Part shown: in pieces, positions 28,790-37,415 of the stretch
How positions within the stretch are numbered: the first letter of the stretch is position 1
Layout of the letters: the number at the start of each line of letters is the position of its first letter
Source: a virus
Reading direction: 5' to 3' (one strand)
Virus record (IMG/VR): IMGVR_UViG_3300043773_000401
Location: 1-64,000 of that record
Length of the DNA stretch: 64,000 bases
Notes under the pieces: model-generated
Seen by the model: the letters and a program-made list of their open reading frames with translations, nothing else
The model's database searches: none
What the model was told of the DNA's origin: nothing
Program-made: the position numbers and the translations under genes

Positions 28790-29965
28790 ATGGCACAAGT
28801 AAATTTGAACATTGACGAACTAAAGACATTCTTTGGACACATTGTAAAGAATAATCAGCACATACAAGCAGAAGGTAAAGTACCTGTTGCAGTAAATATA
28901 GAAGGTGAAGCGGGTATTGGTAAGACTAGTAGTATATTACAGCTCTCTAAGGAGTTGAACATGAGTATGGTTAAGTTATCTTTATCTCAGATAGAGGAGA
29001 TAGGTGACTTAGTGGGTTTTCCAGTTAAGGAGTTTGAGATGATTAAGGAAGATGGTACTACTGCTTGGGTTCAAGAATCTACTATGCCTATGTACATACA
29101 AAGTAAGTACAAGCCAACTGGAGAAAAGAGAATGACACATGCTGCTCCTGAGTGGATTCAGGGTAAGGAAGAAGGTGGGTTCTTGATCTTAGATGACTAT
29201 ACTCGTGCTGATCAAAGATTCATGCAGGCATGTATGGAGATCATAGATCGTCAAGAATATATCTCTTGGAAGTTACCTAAGAACTGGCATGTTATCTTAA
29301 CTTCTAATCCAGATAATGGTAACTATCTTGTTACTAGCTTGGATGATGCTCAGAAGACTAGGTTTATTACAGTAAATCTAACATTTGATATTGATTGCTG
29401 GGCTCGTTGGGCTGAGTCTGCTAATATAGATTCTAGATGTATTAACTTCTTATTGATGCATCCAGATCTAGTTACAGAGAAGACTAATGCTAGGAGTATT
29501 ACTACATTCTTTAACTCAATTAGTTCTATACCAGATTTCCAGGAGAATCTACCATTGATCCAAATGATTGGTGAAGGTTCTGTAGGAGCTGAGTTCAGTA
29601 CTATGTTTACTATGTTTATCAATAATAGATTGGATAAAATGATACATCCTAAGGATATCATTAATAATCCAAACTGGGCATATGTAAAAGGTGAGTTGCT
29701 AAACTCTATTGGTAAAGATGATTCTTATCGTGCAGACATTGCTAGTGTGATGACTACTAGAACTATCAACTATGCATTGAATTATGCAGAAAAGAATACT
29801 GTAGATCAGAAGATCATTGATAGAATCATAGCTCTTACTACAGATGAAGATGTATTTACTAATGATCTTAAGTATTATATTATCAAGGGTATTGTAAATG
29901 GTAACAAGACTAAGTTTACCAAGCTTATGATGAACCCTGAAGTTGTGAAAATGGCAGTAAAATAA
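28790..29965 (+). CDS. MoxR-type AAA+ ATPase, 391 aa
   Basis: Walker A GEAGIGKTSS (39-48), Walker B GGFLILDDYTRAD (about 129-141), sensor 1 LTSNPDNGNY (near 170) and an arginine finger region (AQKTRFITVNL). A conserved IGDLVGFP near 79 and WIQGKEEG suit the MoxR group. The C-terminal half is helical without known domains. It follows the VWA gene and, with it, forms a typical chaperone pair. Its 391 residues exceed the family's common 310-330. Confidence 0.85.
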   Translation: MAQVNLNIDELKTFFGHIVKNNQHIQAEGKVPVAVNIEGEAGIGKTSSILQLSKELNMSMVKLSLSQIEEIGDLVGFPVKEFEMIKEDGTTAWVQESTMPMYIQSKYKPTGEKRMTHAAPEWIQGKEEGGFLILDDYTRADQRFMQACMEIIDRQEYISWKLPKNWHVILTSNPDNGNYLVTSLDDAQKTRFITVNLTFDIDCWARWAESANIDSRCINFLLMHPDLVTEKTNARSITTFFNSISSIPDFQENLPLIQMIGEGSVGAEFSTMFTMFINNRLDKMIHPKDIINNPNWAYVKGELLNSIGKDDSYRADIASVMTTRTINYALNYAEKNTVDQKIIDRIIALTTDEDVFTNDLKYYIIKGIVNGNKTKFTKLMMNPEVVKMAVK

Positions 29966-29971
29966 TAGCCT

Positions 29972-31036
29972 ATGGGATTATATTTATTTCCCACTGTAGA
30001 TATGACAAAGATGGCAAAGCTTCGTTTCTTACGGGCTTTGCCTTATCTACATAGTGGTAATAGTAGTAATAGTTTAACTTTATTGTTTGTTGCAGATAAA
30101 ATTGAGAATGTTAAAAAGATAGAAGACATTTTCACAGGAACAAAAGGTACAATAAAGAAAGGAGATAAAGTTTATATTTTACCAGCATGTAAGATACCGG
30201 GATATAAACTAAAAGAATATGCTAAAACAGTAGGAGCTACAATCACTAGTAACTATGAAAAAGCTACAGTAATAGTTGGAACATCTGGATACAGAGGTAG
30301 ATCAGAGTTTAGAGATACTCCTATAAAGTCTATGGTTACTAACTTTGGATATTATATTAAAGAGTTTAAAACTGAAAATCTTCGTACTTATATAGAAAAT
30401 AATAAAGTACTAAAAGAGTTATCAATCATAGGACATAACCTAGATGAGTATGAATCTTTTGTTACTAATATGAGATTCCAGGATAGCTTAATGGGGGATC
30501 ATGCATTTGCAATTACACCACTAGGAGCAGATATACTATACAATATCTTTGCTAATAAAGTAACAGTGATATCAGAAGATGAACTAGTTAAAGATATAGC
30601 TCCAACTGGTATACTTACAGATGAGATGGTAGCATCACTAAAAGAAATGTTTAAATCTTATGATGAATCTAATCACAAAATAGCTCAAGAGATTTTGTAT
30701 AACTGTGATGTAGAGAATTCTATTTATAATATCTATAAGTTAGTAAGAGACGTTGGTGTCTGGAAGCTTATGGATAATAGAAATAAGAATGCTAAACTAT
30801 TTGCAGAGAGATGTAGTATTTATAAATTACAGGATGCAGATGCATATAAGATTATTAAACTCTTAAATGAAAATTATCCTGAACAGCTGACAACAGAAGT
30901 ATTCAATGAATTACTAGCAGGTGCAGCTAAAAGATATATGAGACATATAACTGACTCAGAAATATTTACAGTAGAGGTAAAACTATCTGATAAGTTTAAC
31001 AAGTTTAACCCAGAATTCACTTTTAAAATTCCTTAG
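29972..31036 (+). CDS. Hypothetical protein of the MoxR/VWA module, paralogue A, 354 aa
   Basis: No known family. The stretch about 70-110 (VYILPACKIPGYKLKEYAKTVGATI...ATVIVG) resembles a BRCT-like or Rossmann-like element, because short beta strands flank a YAKTVGA helix end. From about 210 a helical part contains the S-x-D-x-x-N domain. It lines up over its whole length with the next gene, which is also 354 residues, so they are an old duplication. It probably serves as an adaptor or substrate of the MoxR/VWA pair. Confidence 0.6.
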   Translation: MGLYLFPTVDMTKMAKLRFLRALPYLHSGNSSNSLTLLFVADKIENVKKIEDIFTGTKGTIKKGDKVYILPACKIPGYKLKEYAKTVGATITSNYEKATVIVGTSGYRGRSEFRDTPIKSMVTNFGYYIKEFKTENLRTYIENNKVLKELSIIGHNLDEYESFVTNMRFQDSLMGDHAFAITPLGADILYNIFANKVTVISEDELVKDIAPTGILTDEMVASLKEMFKSYDESNHKIAQEILYNCDVENSIYNIYKLVRDVGVWKLMDNRNKNAKLFAERCSIYKLQDADAYKIIKLLNENYPEQLTTEVFNELLAGAAKRYMRHITDSEIFTVEVKLSDKFNKFNPEFTFKIP

Positions 31037-31037
31037 T

Positions 31038-32102
31038 ATGTTTAAAGAAATGTTTTATTTAACTCAAGTAACTTCAACAAGTAATACACTTGTACTTGAT
31101 AAGTATATGGTTAATGATTTTAAAGTAGAGTATGATAGTGATGGTGATTTAGAACCTGACACATCAGAATTAAATAGAAATAATATTAACTTTAAAAAAG
31201 AAATAGATATTAATAGTATTAAAACTATTTATCTTAGTTCTCATTGTGGTGCTCCTAGAGTTAAAGTTAGAGAGTGGGCAGAGAAGAATAATATAAAACT
31301 AGTAAGAGATGCTAGTAAAGCAGATGCTTGTTTCTATTCAGAAAAAGATTATGATTGTGCAAGTAGATTATATTGTCAGGTTTTGAGTAAACAATTACTT
31401 ATTAAACTACTCACTAGTTCAGTAAATAAACATAGTAATACTATAGAAATTATTAGAACTATTCAGAACATGCATGATGTAGAATACTTCTTTACTAATA
31501 GAACTGTGTTTTATAATAATCCATTACTAGTAAACGGTAAAGAATCTAAAACCTGGACTTGTCAATATGTATATGACCAAGATGCTTATGAATCTGTAAG
31601 TCATTTACTAATTGCTGATAATATTTATCATGTAGATGTACTAAATAAATTTATTAACAATGGTGTGGTGATAAATAGAGAAATGTATAATTCACTATGC
31701 TTAATGTTTGATAGTGAGGATCCTAGTAATCATGTGGTTGCTATGGAGATTATGGCAAATTCTGATTTTGAGAAAAGTGCACTATATTTGTACAGGTTAT
31801 TCATGCATTATGTTAATAATAAAATTTATAATAGAAAGGAAAGAAACCATGTAAACTTTAAGAATTTAGTAAAGTGGATGAATAAAGGTACATATCATGA
31901 AGATGATACAGCTGAATTCTTAATTGAAAAAGGTTTGTTTACTCAGTCTGTGGCAGATGAATTACTAGGAATATTTAAAGAGGATAAAGATAGATATATG
32001 ACAATGAACTCTCTTACTTTTACTGATATAGATTTTACTGATGATATAAAGAGTAAGATAATTCTAGATCCTGTAGTAGAAGAAAAATTAGAACAACTAT
32101 GA
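31038..32102 (+). CDS. Hypothetical protein of the MoxR/VWA module, paralogue B, 354 aa
   Basis: Parallel to the preceding gene: IKTIYLSSHCGAPRVKVREWAEKNNI corresponds to VYILPACKIPGYKLKEYAKTVGA, and LMFDSEDPSNHVVAMEIMAN to MFKSYDESNHKIAQEIL. The N-terminal 60 residues are longer and more acidic (DSDGDLEPDTSELN). Identity is low, so the duplication is old and roles may have diverged. It overlaps the nuclease by four bases. Confidence 0.6.
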   Translation: MFKEMFYLTQVTSTSNTLVLDKYMVNDFKVEYDSDGDLEPDTSELNRNNINFKKEIDINSIKTIYLSSHCGAPRVKVREWAEKNNIKLVRDASKADACFYSEKDYDCASRLYCQVLSKQLLIKLLTSSVNKHSNTIEIIRTIQNMHDVEYFFTNRTVFYNNPLLVNGKESKTWTCQYVYDQDAYESVSHLLIADNIYHVDVLNKFINNGVVINREMYNSLCLMFDSEDPSNHVVAMEIMANSDFEKSALYLYRLFMHYVNNKIYNRKERNHVNFKNLVKWMNKGTYHEDDTAEFLIEKGLFTQSVADELLGIFKEDKDRYMTMNSLTFTDIDFTDDIKSKIILDPVVEEKLEQL

Positions 32103-33166
32103 TAAACACAGAAGTTAATGCTATTAGACTAGAAGAAGAATTTTATGGTAGGTATCACTACTTTAGTTATTCAGCAATTAACAGACTGTTATTCTCACCT
32201 AAGTTATTTTACAATCACTATATTCTTGGTGAAAGAGAAGATAAATTAGAATCTCATTTGATAGAGGGCAAGGTTATCCATTGCCTTCTATTAGATAGAG
32301 ATAAGTTTGAAGAGCAGTTTGCATTGTCACCGGATAAACTTCCAACTGATAGTGTGAAGACTGTAATAGATAGAGTATATAACTATCATATGCAGCAAGT
32401 TAAAGAAGGCTTCTCAGTAGAGACTGCCACATTAGATTATTATGCAGATATAATTTTACAGACTCTAGTAGAAGTAAACTTGCATCAAGCATTAACAGAT
32501 GATAAGAAAGCAGATAAAGAAGGGGTCCAAAAGACCGGAGACCAAAAGAGATTAGAGAAAGTTATAACAGATCAAACAGCTAGTTACTTTGAGTTCTTAA
32601 AGATAAAAGAAAAGAGAGACATAATAGATCAAGCAACGTATAATAAATGTATGGATATTGTTTCTATACTGGAGCAAGATCCTAAAGTAAGAATGTTACT
32701 GAATCTTGATGATGATGGGAGAACTACATTTAATGAGTATCCATTATCCTTTGAATCTAAAGCTCACGGTTTTGGGTTTAAAGGTATAGTAGATAATTTC
32801 TCTATAGACTTTGCTCACCGCAAGATTTATATTAATGACCTAAAGACATCTGCCAAGTCAATTGATAAGTTTCCTGAAAGTGTAGAATATTACAAGTACA
32901 ATCTCCAAGCTATTATGTATGTCAGATTAGTATCATGGTATATAGAGAATCATTTTGGTATTGATGTAGATGGTACATGGACTATAGACTTACATTTTGT
33001 AGTAATAGATCCGTACAAGCAGGTCTATGCTTACAAAGTATCTGATGATACTATGGTTAGATGGTTAGATGAGTTCTCTGATGTACTTAAGAAGGTTCAG
33101 TGGCATTATGACAACAGAAGATATGACTTACCCTATAGTTTAGCTGTTGATAACTTAACACTGTAA
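32099..33166 (+). CDS. PD-(D/E)XK nuclease, RecB/Cas4-like exonuclease, 355 aa
   Basis: Early FSYSAINRLLFSPKLFYNHYI matches the entry helix of RecB-like phage nucleases, followed by SHLIEGKVIHCLL (the E/H region). The catalytic core is FKGIVDNFSID (Asp about 231), INDLKTSAKS (D-x-K about 246-248) and YNLQAIMYVRL (Q-x-x-x-Y about 267-272). Family members are 5'-3' exonucleases or recombination nucleases, and with Sak4 and the SSB-like gene would form a recombination set. ATGA overlap with the preceding module. Confidence 0.8.
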   Translation: MINTEVNAIRLEEEFYGRYHYFSYSAINRLLFSPKLFYNHYILGEREDKLESHLIEGKVIHCLLLDRDKFEEQFALSPDKLPTDSVKTVIDRVYNYHMQQVKEGFSVETATLDYYADIILQTLVEVNLHQALTDDKKADKEGVQKTGDQKRLEKVITDQTASYFEFLKIKEKRDIIDQATYNKCMDIVSILEQDPKVRMLLNLDDDGRTTFNEYPLSFESKAHGFGFKGIVDNFSIDFAHRKIYINDLKTSAKSIDKFPESVEYYKYNLQAIMYVRLVSWYIENHFGIDVDGTWTIDLHFVVIDPYKQVYAYKVSDDTMVRWLDEFSDVLKKVQWHYDNRRYDLPYSLAVDNLTL

Positions 33167-33173
33167 ATACCAT

Positions 33174-33743
33174 ATGAGCAAAATTAAGGACTTATATCGG
33201 AACTATTTTCAAAAGTCTAGGATATTTTTATATCCAGCATTAGACATAAAGAAGGGTAATAGTGTTACTCCTATTGAAACCTATATATCTTGGAAAGGAT
33301 ATGTAGAACAAACAGACCGGAGGTTAATCTGTCTCTATCATCTAAGAAATGATGTAGAATATAGAACCTTTGAGAAATCCAAGTTACTAAAGAGTAGTTT
33401 ATTTGAAGACTTTAGAGAAGTAGAGGGTGGTAAAGGAGTGTATATATTTAACTATGACATGTATAGTAAAGACTGGCAGCATTTTCTGAATGGTGAGTAT
33501 TCTAAATTTAGTTTCCCACTAAAGAAGAAGATCAGAGACTTTATAGGCTCAGCATCTAGTAACTCTGTATATGTAGATAGTTATTTGTATCCTGAGAAGT
33601 ATTATAGAATATATGCAGATATACTTGGTGTAGATGAAGATACTCTTAGATCTACTGGGCAATTATGTGATAAACCAGATTTTAACAAAGAATTGTTAGA
33701 AATATCTGTAAAAGATTTGCAAATAAATAAAATTATCACTTAA
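33174..33743 (+). CDS. Hypothetical protein, 189 aa
   Basis: No family recognised. Basic and aromatic, starting MSKIKDLYRNYFQKSRIFLYPAL; an internal FNYDMYSKDWQHFLNGEYSKF, and a helical end (LLEISVKDLQINKI). It follows the exonuclease by seven bases, in the same operon. Confidence 0.55.
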   Translation: MSKIKDLYRNYFQKSRIFLYPALDIKKGNSVTPIETYISWKGYVEQTDRRLICLYHLRNDVEYRTFEKSKLLKSSLFEDFREVEGGKGVYIFNYDMYSKDWQHFLNGEYSKFSFPLKKKIRDFIGSASSNSVYVDSYLYPEKYYRIYADILGVDEDTLRSTGQLCDKPDFNKELLEISVKDLQINKIIT

Positions 33744-33748
33744 ATTTG
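33716..33748 (+). promoter_or_regulatory. Bacteroidota-type promoter
   Basis: TTTG at 33716-33719 and TAAATTTG at 33741-33748, 21 bases apart. Transcription would begin near 33755, 17 bases before the ATG at 33772. It lies in the end of the preceding gene. Confidence 0.65.
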
Positions 33749-33771
33749 TGCTCTATTAAAAACCAAAGTAT

Positions 33772-34170
33772 ATGAATTCAATGATGTTAGTATCTGGTAC
33801 ATTCCAGAACATCCCAACTTTTAGAATGATCCCATTAACTAAAGAGTGTCCATATGTAGAGGCATACTATAATCCTATGTATAATGTACTAGGTATTGTA
33901 TCTCTAAATAAGAAAGCAGCTTTACATCTTACTAATAAGTTAGATGATAATGGAGATCCTATATTGAGAAAGGATTTTAAAGCTAGAGAAGAACAGAAGC
34001 AATCTCCTTATAAACAACACAAGGTTACCTTGGAAAACTATGAAGAATTCTTTATTACAAATAGAGATGAGATCAAGTGGTTTATTGAGAAGTTTGCAGC
34101 TAACATGAATGAATTTGACTATAGTAAATATCTTACTAGTATTGCAGCAGAAGAAGTTCCTGCTCCATAA
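33772..34170 (+). CDS. Hypothetical protein, 132 aa
   Basis: No family recognised. Starts MNSMMLVSGTFQNIPTFRMIPLTKECPY; includes YYNPMYNVLGIVS and NRDEIKWFIEKFAANMNEF. Has its own host-type promoter and a terminator with a GAAA loop, so it is monocistronic and may be abundant. The C-terminus is AAEEVPAP. Confidence 0.6.
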   Translation: MNSMMLVSGTFQNIPTFRMIPLTKECPYVEAYYNPMYNVLGIVSLNKKAALHLTNKLDDNGDPILRKDFKAREEQKQSPYKQHKVTLENYEEFFITNRDEIKWFIEKFAANMNEFDYSKYLTSIAAEEVPAP

Positions 34171-34207
34171 CTGGTATTAAATTAATGTGTTTGGCGACTG
34201 ATAACTA

Positions 34208-34230
34208 GGGGGTAGAAATATCCCCTTTTT
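34208..34230 (+). terminator. Intrinsic terminator with GAAA loop
   Basis: GGGGGTA (34208-34214), loop GAAA, TATCCCC (34219-34225, one wobble), then five Ts. Confidence 0.85.
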
Positions 34231-34272
34231 ATTTAATTATAACGGGGAGACAGCTTAACTGAATAAAACATT

Positions 34273-36267
34273 ATGGAGAAAAAGTCACATTGGGTAATGG
34301 ACTATGAGACTTTATTGAATTGCTTTGTAGCTGTATTTGAGCACTATAAAGAAGATGAGATAAAGATATTTGTAGTATCCAGACTAAGAAATGATATAAA
34401 GGAGCTATACAAGTTCCTAGAAAGAAACAAGGCTAATAGAGAGTATCACATATCTTTCAATGGTTTAGGATTTGACTCACAGATAACTGAGTTTATACTA
34501 AATAACAAGAAGAGTTTTATAGAAGGTGATCCTCAATATATTGCCAACATGATCCATGAGAAAGCTAATGAGATAATATCATCTCAAGAACGTGGAGAAT
34601 TTTTAGAGTTTAGTGAAGGCAAGCTTAGCATCCCACAGATTGATGTATTTAAACTTAATCACTGGGATAATCCAGCAAAGAGATCTAGTCTAAAGTGGAT
34701 ACAATATAGTATGGATTGGTATAATATTCAAGAGATGCCTATCCATCATAGTAGTTATATAGATAAAATGAAAGATCTAGAAACTATTATTGGTTATTGT
34801 ATTAATGATGTTAGGTCTACTAAACAGATATATAACCTATCAAAAGATTTGGTAGGACTTAGAAAAGCATTAACAGAACAATACAATCTTAAACTTTATA
34901 GTGCATCTGAACCAAGGATAGCTAAAGAGATATTCCTGGAGTTGTTATGTAGAGATCTTAAACTTCCTAAGTATGATGTAAGACAATACAGAACTAATAG
35001 AAGCAAGATAAAAGTAAAAGATATAATATTACCTTATATAAAATTTAGAACCCCGGAGTTTCAGAGTATCCTAGAAAACTTTAACAAGTTAGTTATTGAT
35101 CCACAGAATACTAAGGGAGGATTCAAGTATTCAATTACTCACAAGAAAGTAAGAACTGATTTTGGTCTAGGTGGTGTTCATGGTGCAAAGGAAGCAGGAG
35201 AATATGCAGCAAGTGAAGATATGATAATCATGACTTCAGATGTTACTAGCTTCTATCCTAACCTAGCTATTAGAAATAAATGGGCTCCAGCACACTTATC
35301 TAAAGATGTATTTTGTCAGTTGTATGAATGGTTCTTTGAGGAAAGAAAAAAGATACCCAAGAAAGATCCAAGAAATTATGTATACAAGATTATATTGAAT
35401 TCAACTTATGGTTTGAGCAATGACCGTAATAGTTTTCTATATGATCCAGAGTTTACAATGAAGATTACCATTAATGGTCAATTGAGTCTGATGATGTTGT
35501 ATGAGATGTTGTCTACAGGTATCCCAGAGTCTAAGCCTTTGATGCAGAATACAGATGGTCTAGAGATGATAATCCCAAGACAGTACAAAGAGAAGTATCT
35601 AGAGATATGCAAAGAGTGGGAAGATATGACTCAGCTACAATTAGAGCATGATGAGTATCAGAAACTATTCTTAGCAGATGTGAATAATTATATTGCTGTA
35701 AATAACTACAAGGAAGTATCTAAAGAAGTGTATGAGGAAGTAAAATCTAGCAGCCCTCATTATCTATTCAAGGAAGAATCTAGTAAATATTTCTATGCAG
35801 CTACTAAATGTAAAGGTAGATTTGAGTTTCATGGTCTGCCGTTACACAAGAATAAAAGCTATCTAGTAATTAGAAAAGCAGTATATAACTATTTTGTTCA
35901 TAGTATAGCTCCTACAGATTATCTAGAACAGAATAGAAATATTTATGATTATTGTGCTGGTGTAAAAATAAAAGGAGACTGGCACTTTCAAAGTATATGT
36001 TACAAGAATGGCAAGCTTATAGAGCAGGATCTACAGAACATCTTAAGATATTATATATCTGATAATGGATGTAAGATTCTTAAGAAGCACAAAACTGATA
36101 ATAGAGTTATCCAATTAGAAAGTGGTAACTGGTTACAGACAGTGTTTAATACTCTAGAGAAGAAGCCATGGGAAGAATATCATATTAATCTTGATTACTA
36201 TATGAAAGAGATTAATAAGGAGATTCACAATATCACAATTAGTAAAAATCAATTAAAATTATTTTAG
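34273..36267 (+). CDS. Family B DNA polymerase, 664 aa
   Basis: Replicative polymerase with both active sites. Exonuclease: MDYETL (D10, E12), SFNGLGFDS (N63, D68), YCINDVRST (about 175-183). Polymerase: motif A SDVTSFYPNLAI (about 322), motif B KIILNSTYGL (about 370), motif C QNTDGLEMI (about 424), where the usual DTD is NTD. Length is on the short side, as in phage group B polymerases. The C-terminus NQLKLF is a classical bacterial beta-clamp-binding motif, so the polymerase probably uses the host sliding clamp. It starts after a strong terminator. Confidence 0.92.
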   Translation: MEKKSHWVMDYETLLNCFVAVFEHYKEDEIKIFVVSRLRNDIKELYKFLERNKANREYHISFNGLGFDSQITEFILNNKKSFIEGDPQYIANMIHEKANEIISSQERGEFLEFSEGKLSIPQIDVFKLNHWDNPAKRSSLKWIQYSMDWYNIQEMPIHHSSYIDKMKDLETIIGYCINDVRSTKQIYNLSKDLVGLRKALTEQYNLKLYSASEPRIAKEIFLELLCRDLKLPKYDVRQYRTNRSKIKVKDIILPYIKFRTPEFQSILENFNKLVIDPQNTKGGFKYSITHKKVRTDFGLGGVHGAKEAGEYAASEDMIIMTSDVTSFYPNLAIRNKWAPAHLSKDVFCQLYEWFFEERKKIPKKDPRNYVYKIILNSTYGLSNDRNSFLYDPEFTMKITINGQLSLMMLYEMLSTGIPESKPLMQNTDGLEMIIPRQYKEKYLEICKEWEDMTQLQLEHDEYQKLFLADVNNYIAVNNYKEVSKEVYEEVKSSSPHYLFKEESSKYFYAATKCKGRFEFHGLPLHKNKSYLVIRKAVYNYFVHSIAPTDYLEQNRNIYDYCAGVKIKGDWHFQSICYKNGKLIEQDLQNILRYYISDNGCKILKKHKTDNRVIQLESGNWLQTVFNTLEKKPWEEYHINLDYYMKEINKEIHNITISKNQLKLF

Positions 36268-36268
36268 T

Positions 36269-37114
36269 ATGCCAACAAAAATTGGATGGTCAACAAGGGG
36301 ATATATAGAAAGTATCCCCTTACCTAATCATGGTAGCACTTATACAGTAATACCACACAAAGACGTAATAGAAAAAGTATATGAGACATTTGCTGCTAAT
36401 AACTTAGTAGTAGAGAAAGAACTTTACCGTGTAACACTTAATGGTAATGTAGCTTCTGCAGTATATCATTTAAAGTCAGATTTAATAGATGATCCAGAGT
36501 TAGGTTTAATCTTCTTCTGGCTTAATAGTTATGATAAGTCTAGAGCATTTACATGTTCAGTAGGAGCATATAATAAAAATAAAGATGTGTATTATATCAA
36601 AGGAGATATATCATCTTGGGTTAGAAGACACAGAGGTGAAGCTGATAAAGAGTATGGTCTAAATATAACTAATCAGATAGACATAGCTAATGATTACTTC
36701 ACTGCAATTATTAAGGACAGAAATAGCATGATGCGGGTAAAAGTATCTGAAAAGGATATTGCTCATATTATGGGAGAAGCTTACTTTACTCATGAAATAT
36801 TATCTACTGATCAAGCAACAGGATTTATTAATTTAAGTAAAGATAAGAATTCTATCTTTAATAAAACAGAAACTTTGTGGGAATTATATACTAAGATTAG
36901 TTTCTGTATAAAGTCCTCACACCCAAGTAAATGGTTCAATAATCAGTGTAACTTACATGATTTAGTAATGACAAATTATTGTAAATTATCAACAAATGAT
37001 GATCAACTTCCAGGTCAATTATCTATATTTGATGTGATTGAGGATACTACTGAGTTAGTTCCTGAATTAGAAACTCAAAAAGATTATTTTGATTTAACTG
37101 ATTATGGCCTTTAA
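36269..37114 (+). CDS. Hypothetical protein, DUF932-like, with clamp-binding motif, 281 aa
   Basis: The layout (YTVIPHKDVIEKVYETFAANN, FFWLNSYDKSRAFTCSVGAYN, GDISSWVRRHRGEAD) suggests the DUF932-type phage/plasmid family, which has an N-S-x-D-x-S-x-x-F element followed by a short strand; support is moderate. Near the end PGQLSIFDVI contains QLSIF, a good beta-clamp-binding pentapeptide, two genes after the same type of motif closes the polymerase. It ends DLTDYGL. It overlaps the next gene by 11 bases. Confidence 0.5.
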   Translation: MPTKIGWSTRGYIESIPLPNHGSTYTVIPHKDVIEKVYETFAANNLVVEKELYRVTLNGNVASAVYHLKSDLIDDPELGLIFFWLNSYDKSRAFTCSVGAYNKNKDVYYIKGDISSWVRRHRGEADKEYGLNITNQIDIANDYFTAIIKDRNSMMRVKVSEKDIAHIMGEAYFTHEILSTDQATGFINLSKDKNSIFNKTETLWELYTKISFCIKSSHPSKWFNNQCNLHDLVMTNYCKLSTNDDQLPGQLSIFDVIEDTTELVPELETQKDYFDLTDYGL

Positions 37115-37403
37115 AACAGGACAATTAATAGTATGTGTAGATGATAGCATTCCTCCTACTGCAGTTCTTAATAGCTTTAGTAGCTGGATTAAGAAGAATG
37201 CTATCTATACAGTAAGAGAGTTTAAGTTTATGTCTCTATTAGGAGAGTATGCAGTATACTTAAAAGAGATAGAAAATGATCCAATCTATATTGAGCAACT
37301 AGGTACTAAAGTAGAGCCCGGTTACAGAGCATCTAGATTTAGACCTTTAGAGGAAATACTACAAGAAGATTTGGATGTTATAGAACAAGAAGTATCTTTG
37401 TAA
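37104..37403 (+). CDS. Hypothetical protein, 99 aa
   Basis: Beta-rich small protein starting AFKTGQLIVCVDDS, with WIKKNAIYTVREF and YRASRFRPLEEI. The layout resembles small SH3-like orphan proteins of phages. An acidic end (EDLDVIEQEVSL). Function unknown. The promoter of the next gene lies in its 3' end. Confidence 0.55.
   Translation: MAFKTGQLIVCVDDSIPPTAVLNSFSSWIKKNAIYTVREFKFMSLLGEYAVYLKEIENDPIYIEQLGTKVEPGYRASRFRPLEEILQEDLDVIEQEVSL
37370..37400 (+). promoter_or_regulatory. Bacteroidota-type promoter of the dNMP kinase
   Basis: TTTG at 37370-37373 and TATCTTTG at 37393-37400, 19 bases apart. The ATG is 15 bases after. Confidence 0.7.
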
Positions 37404-37415
37404 AAACTAACAAAA

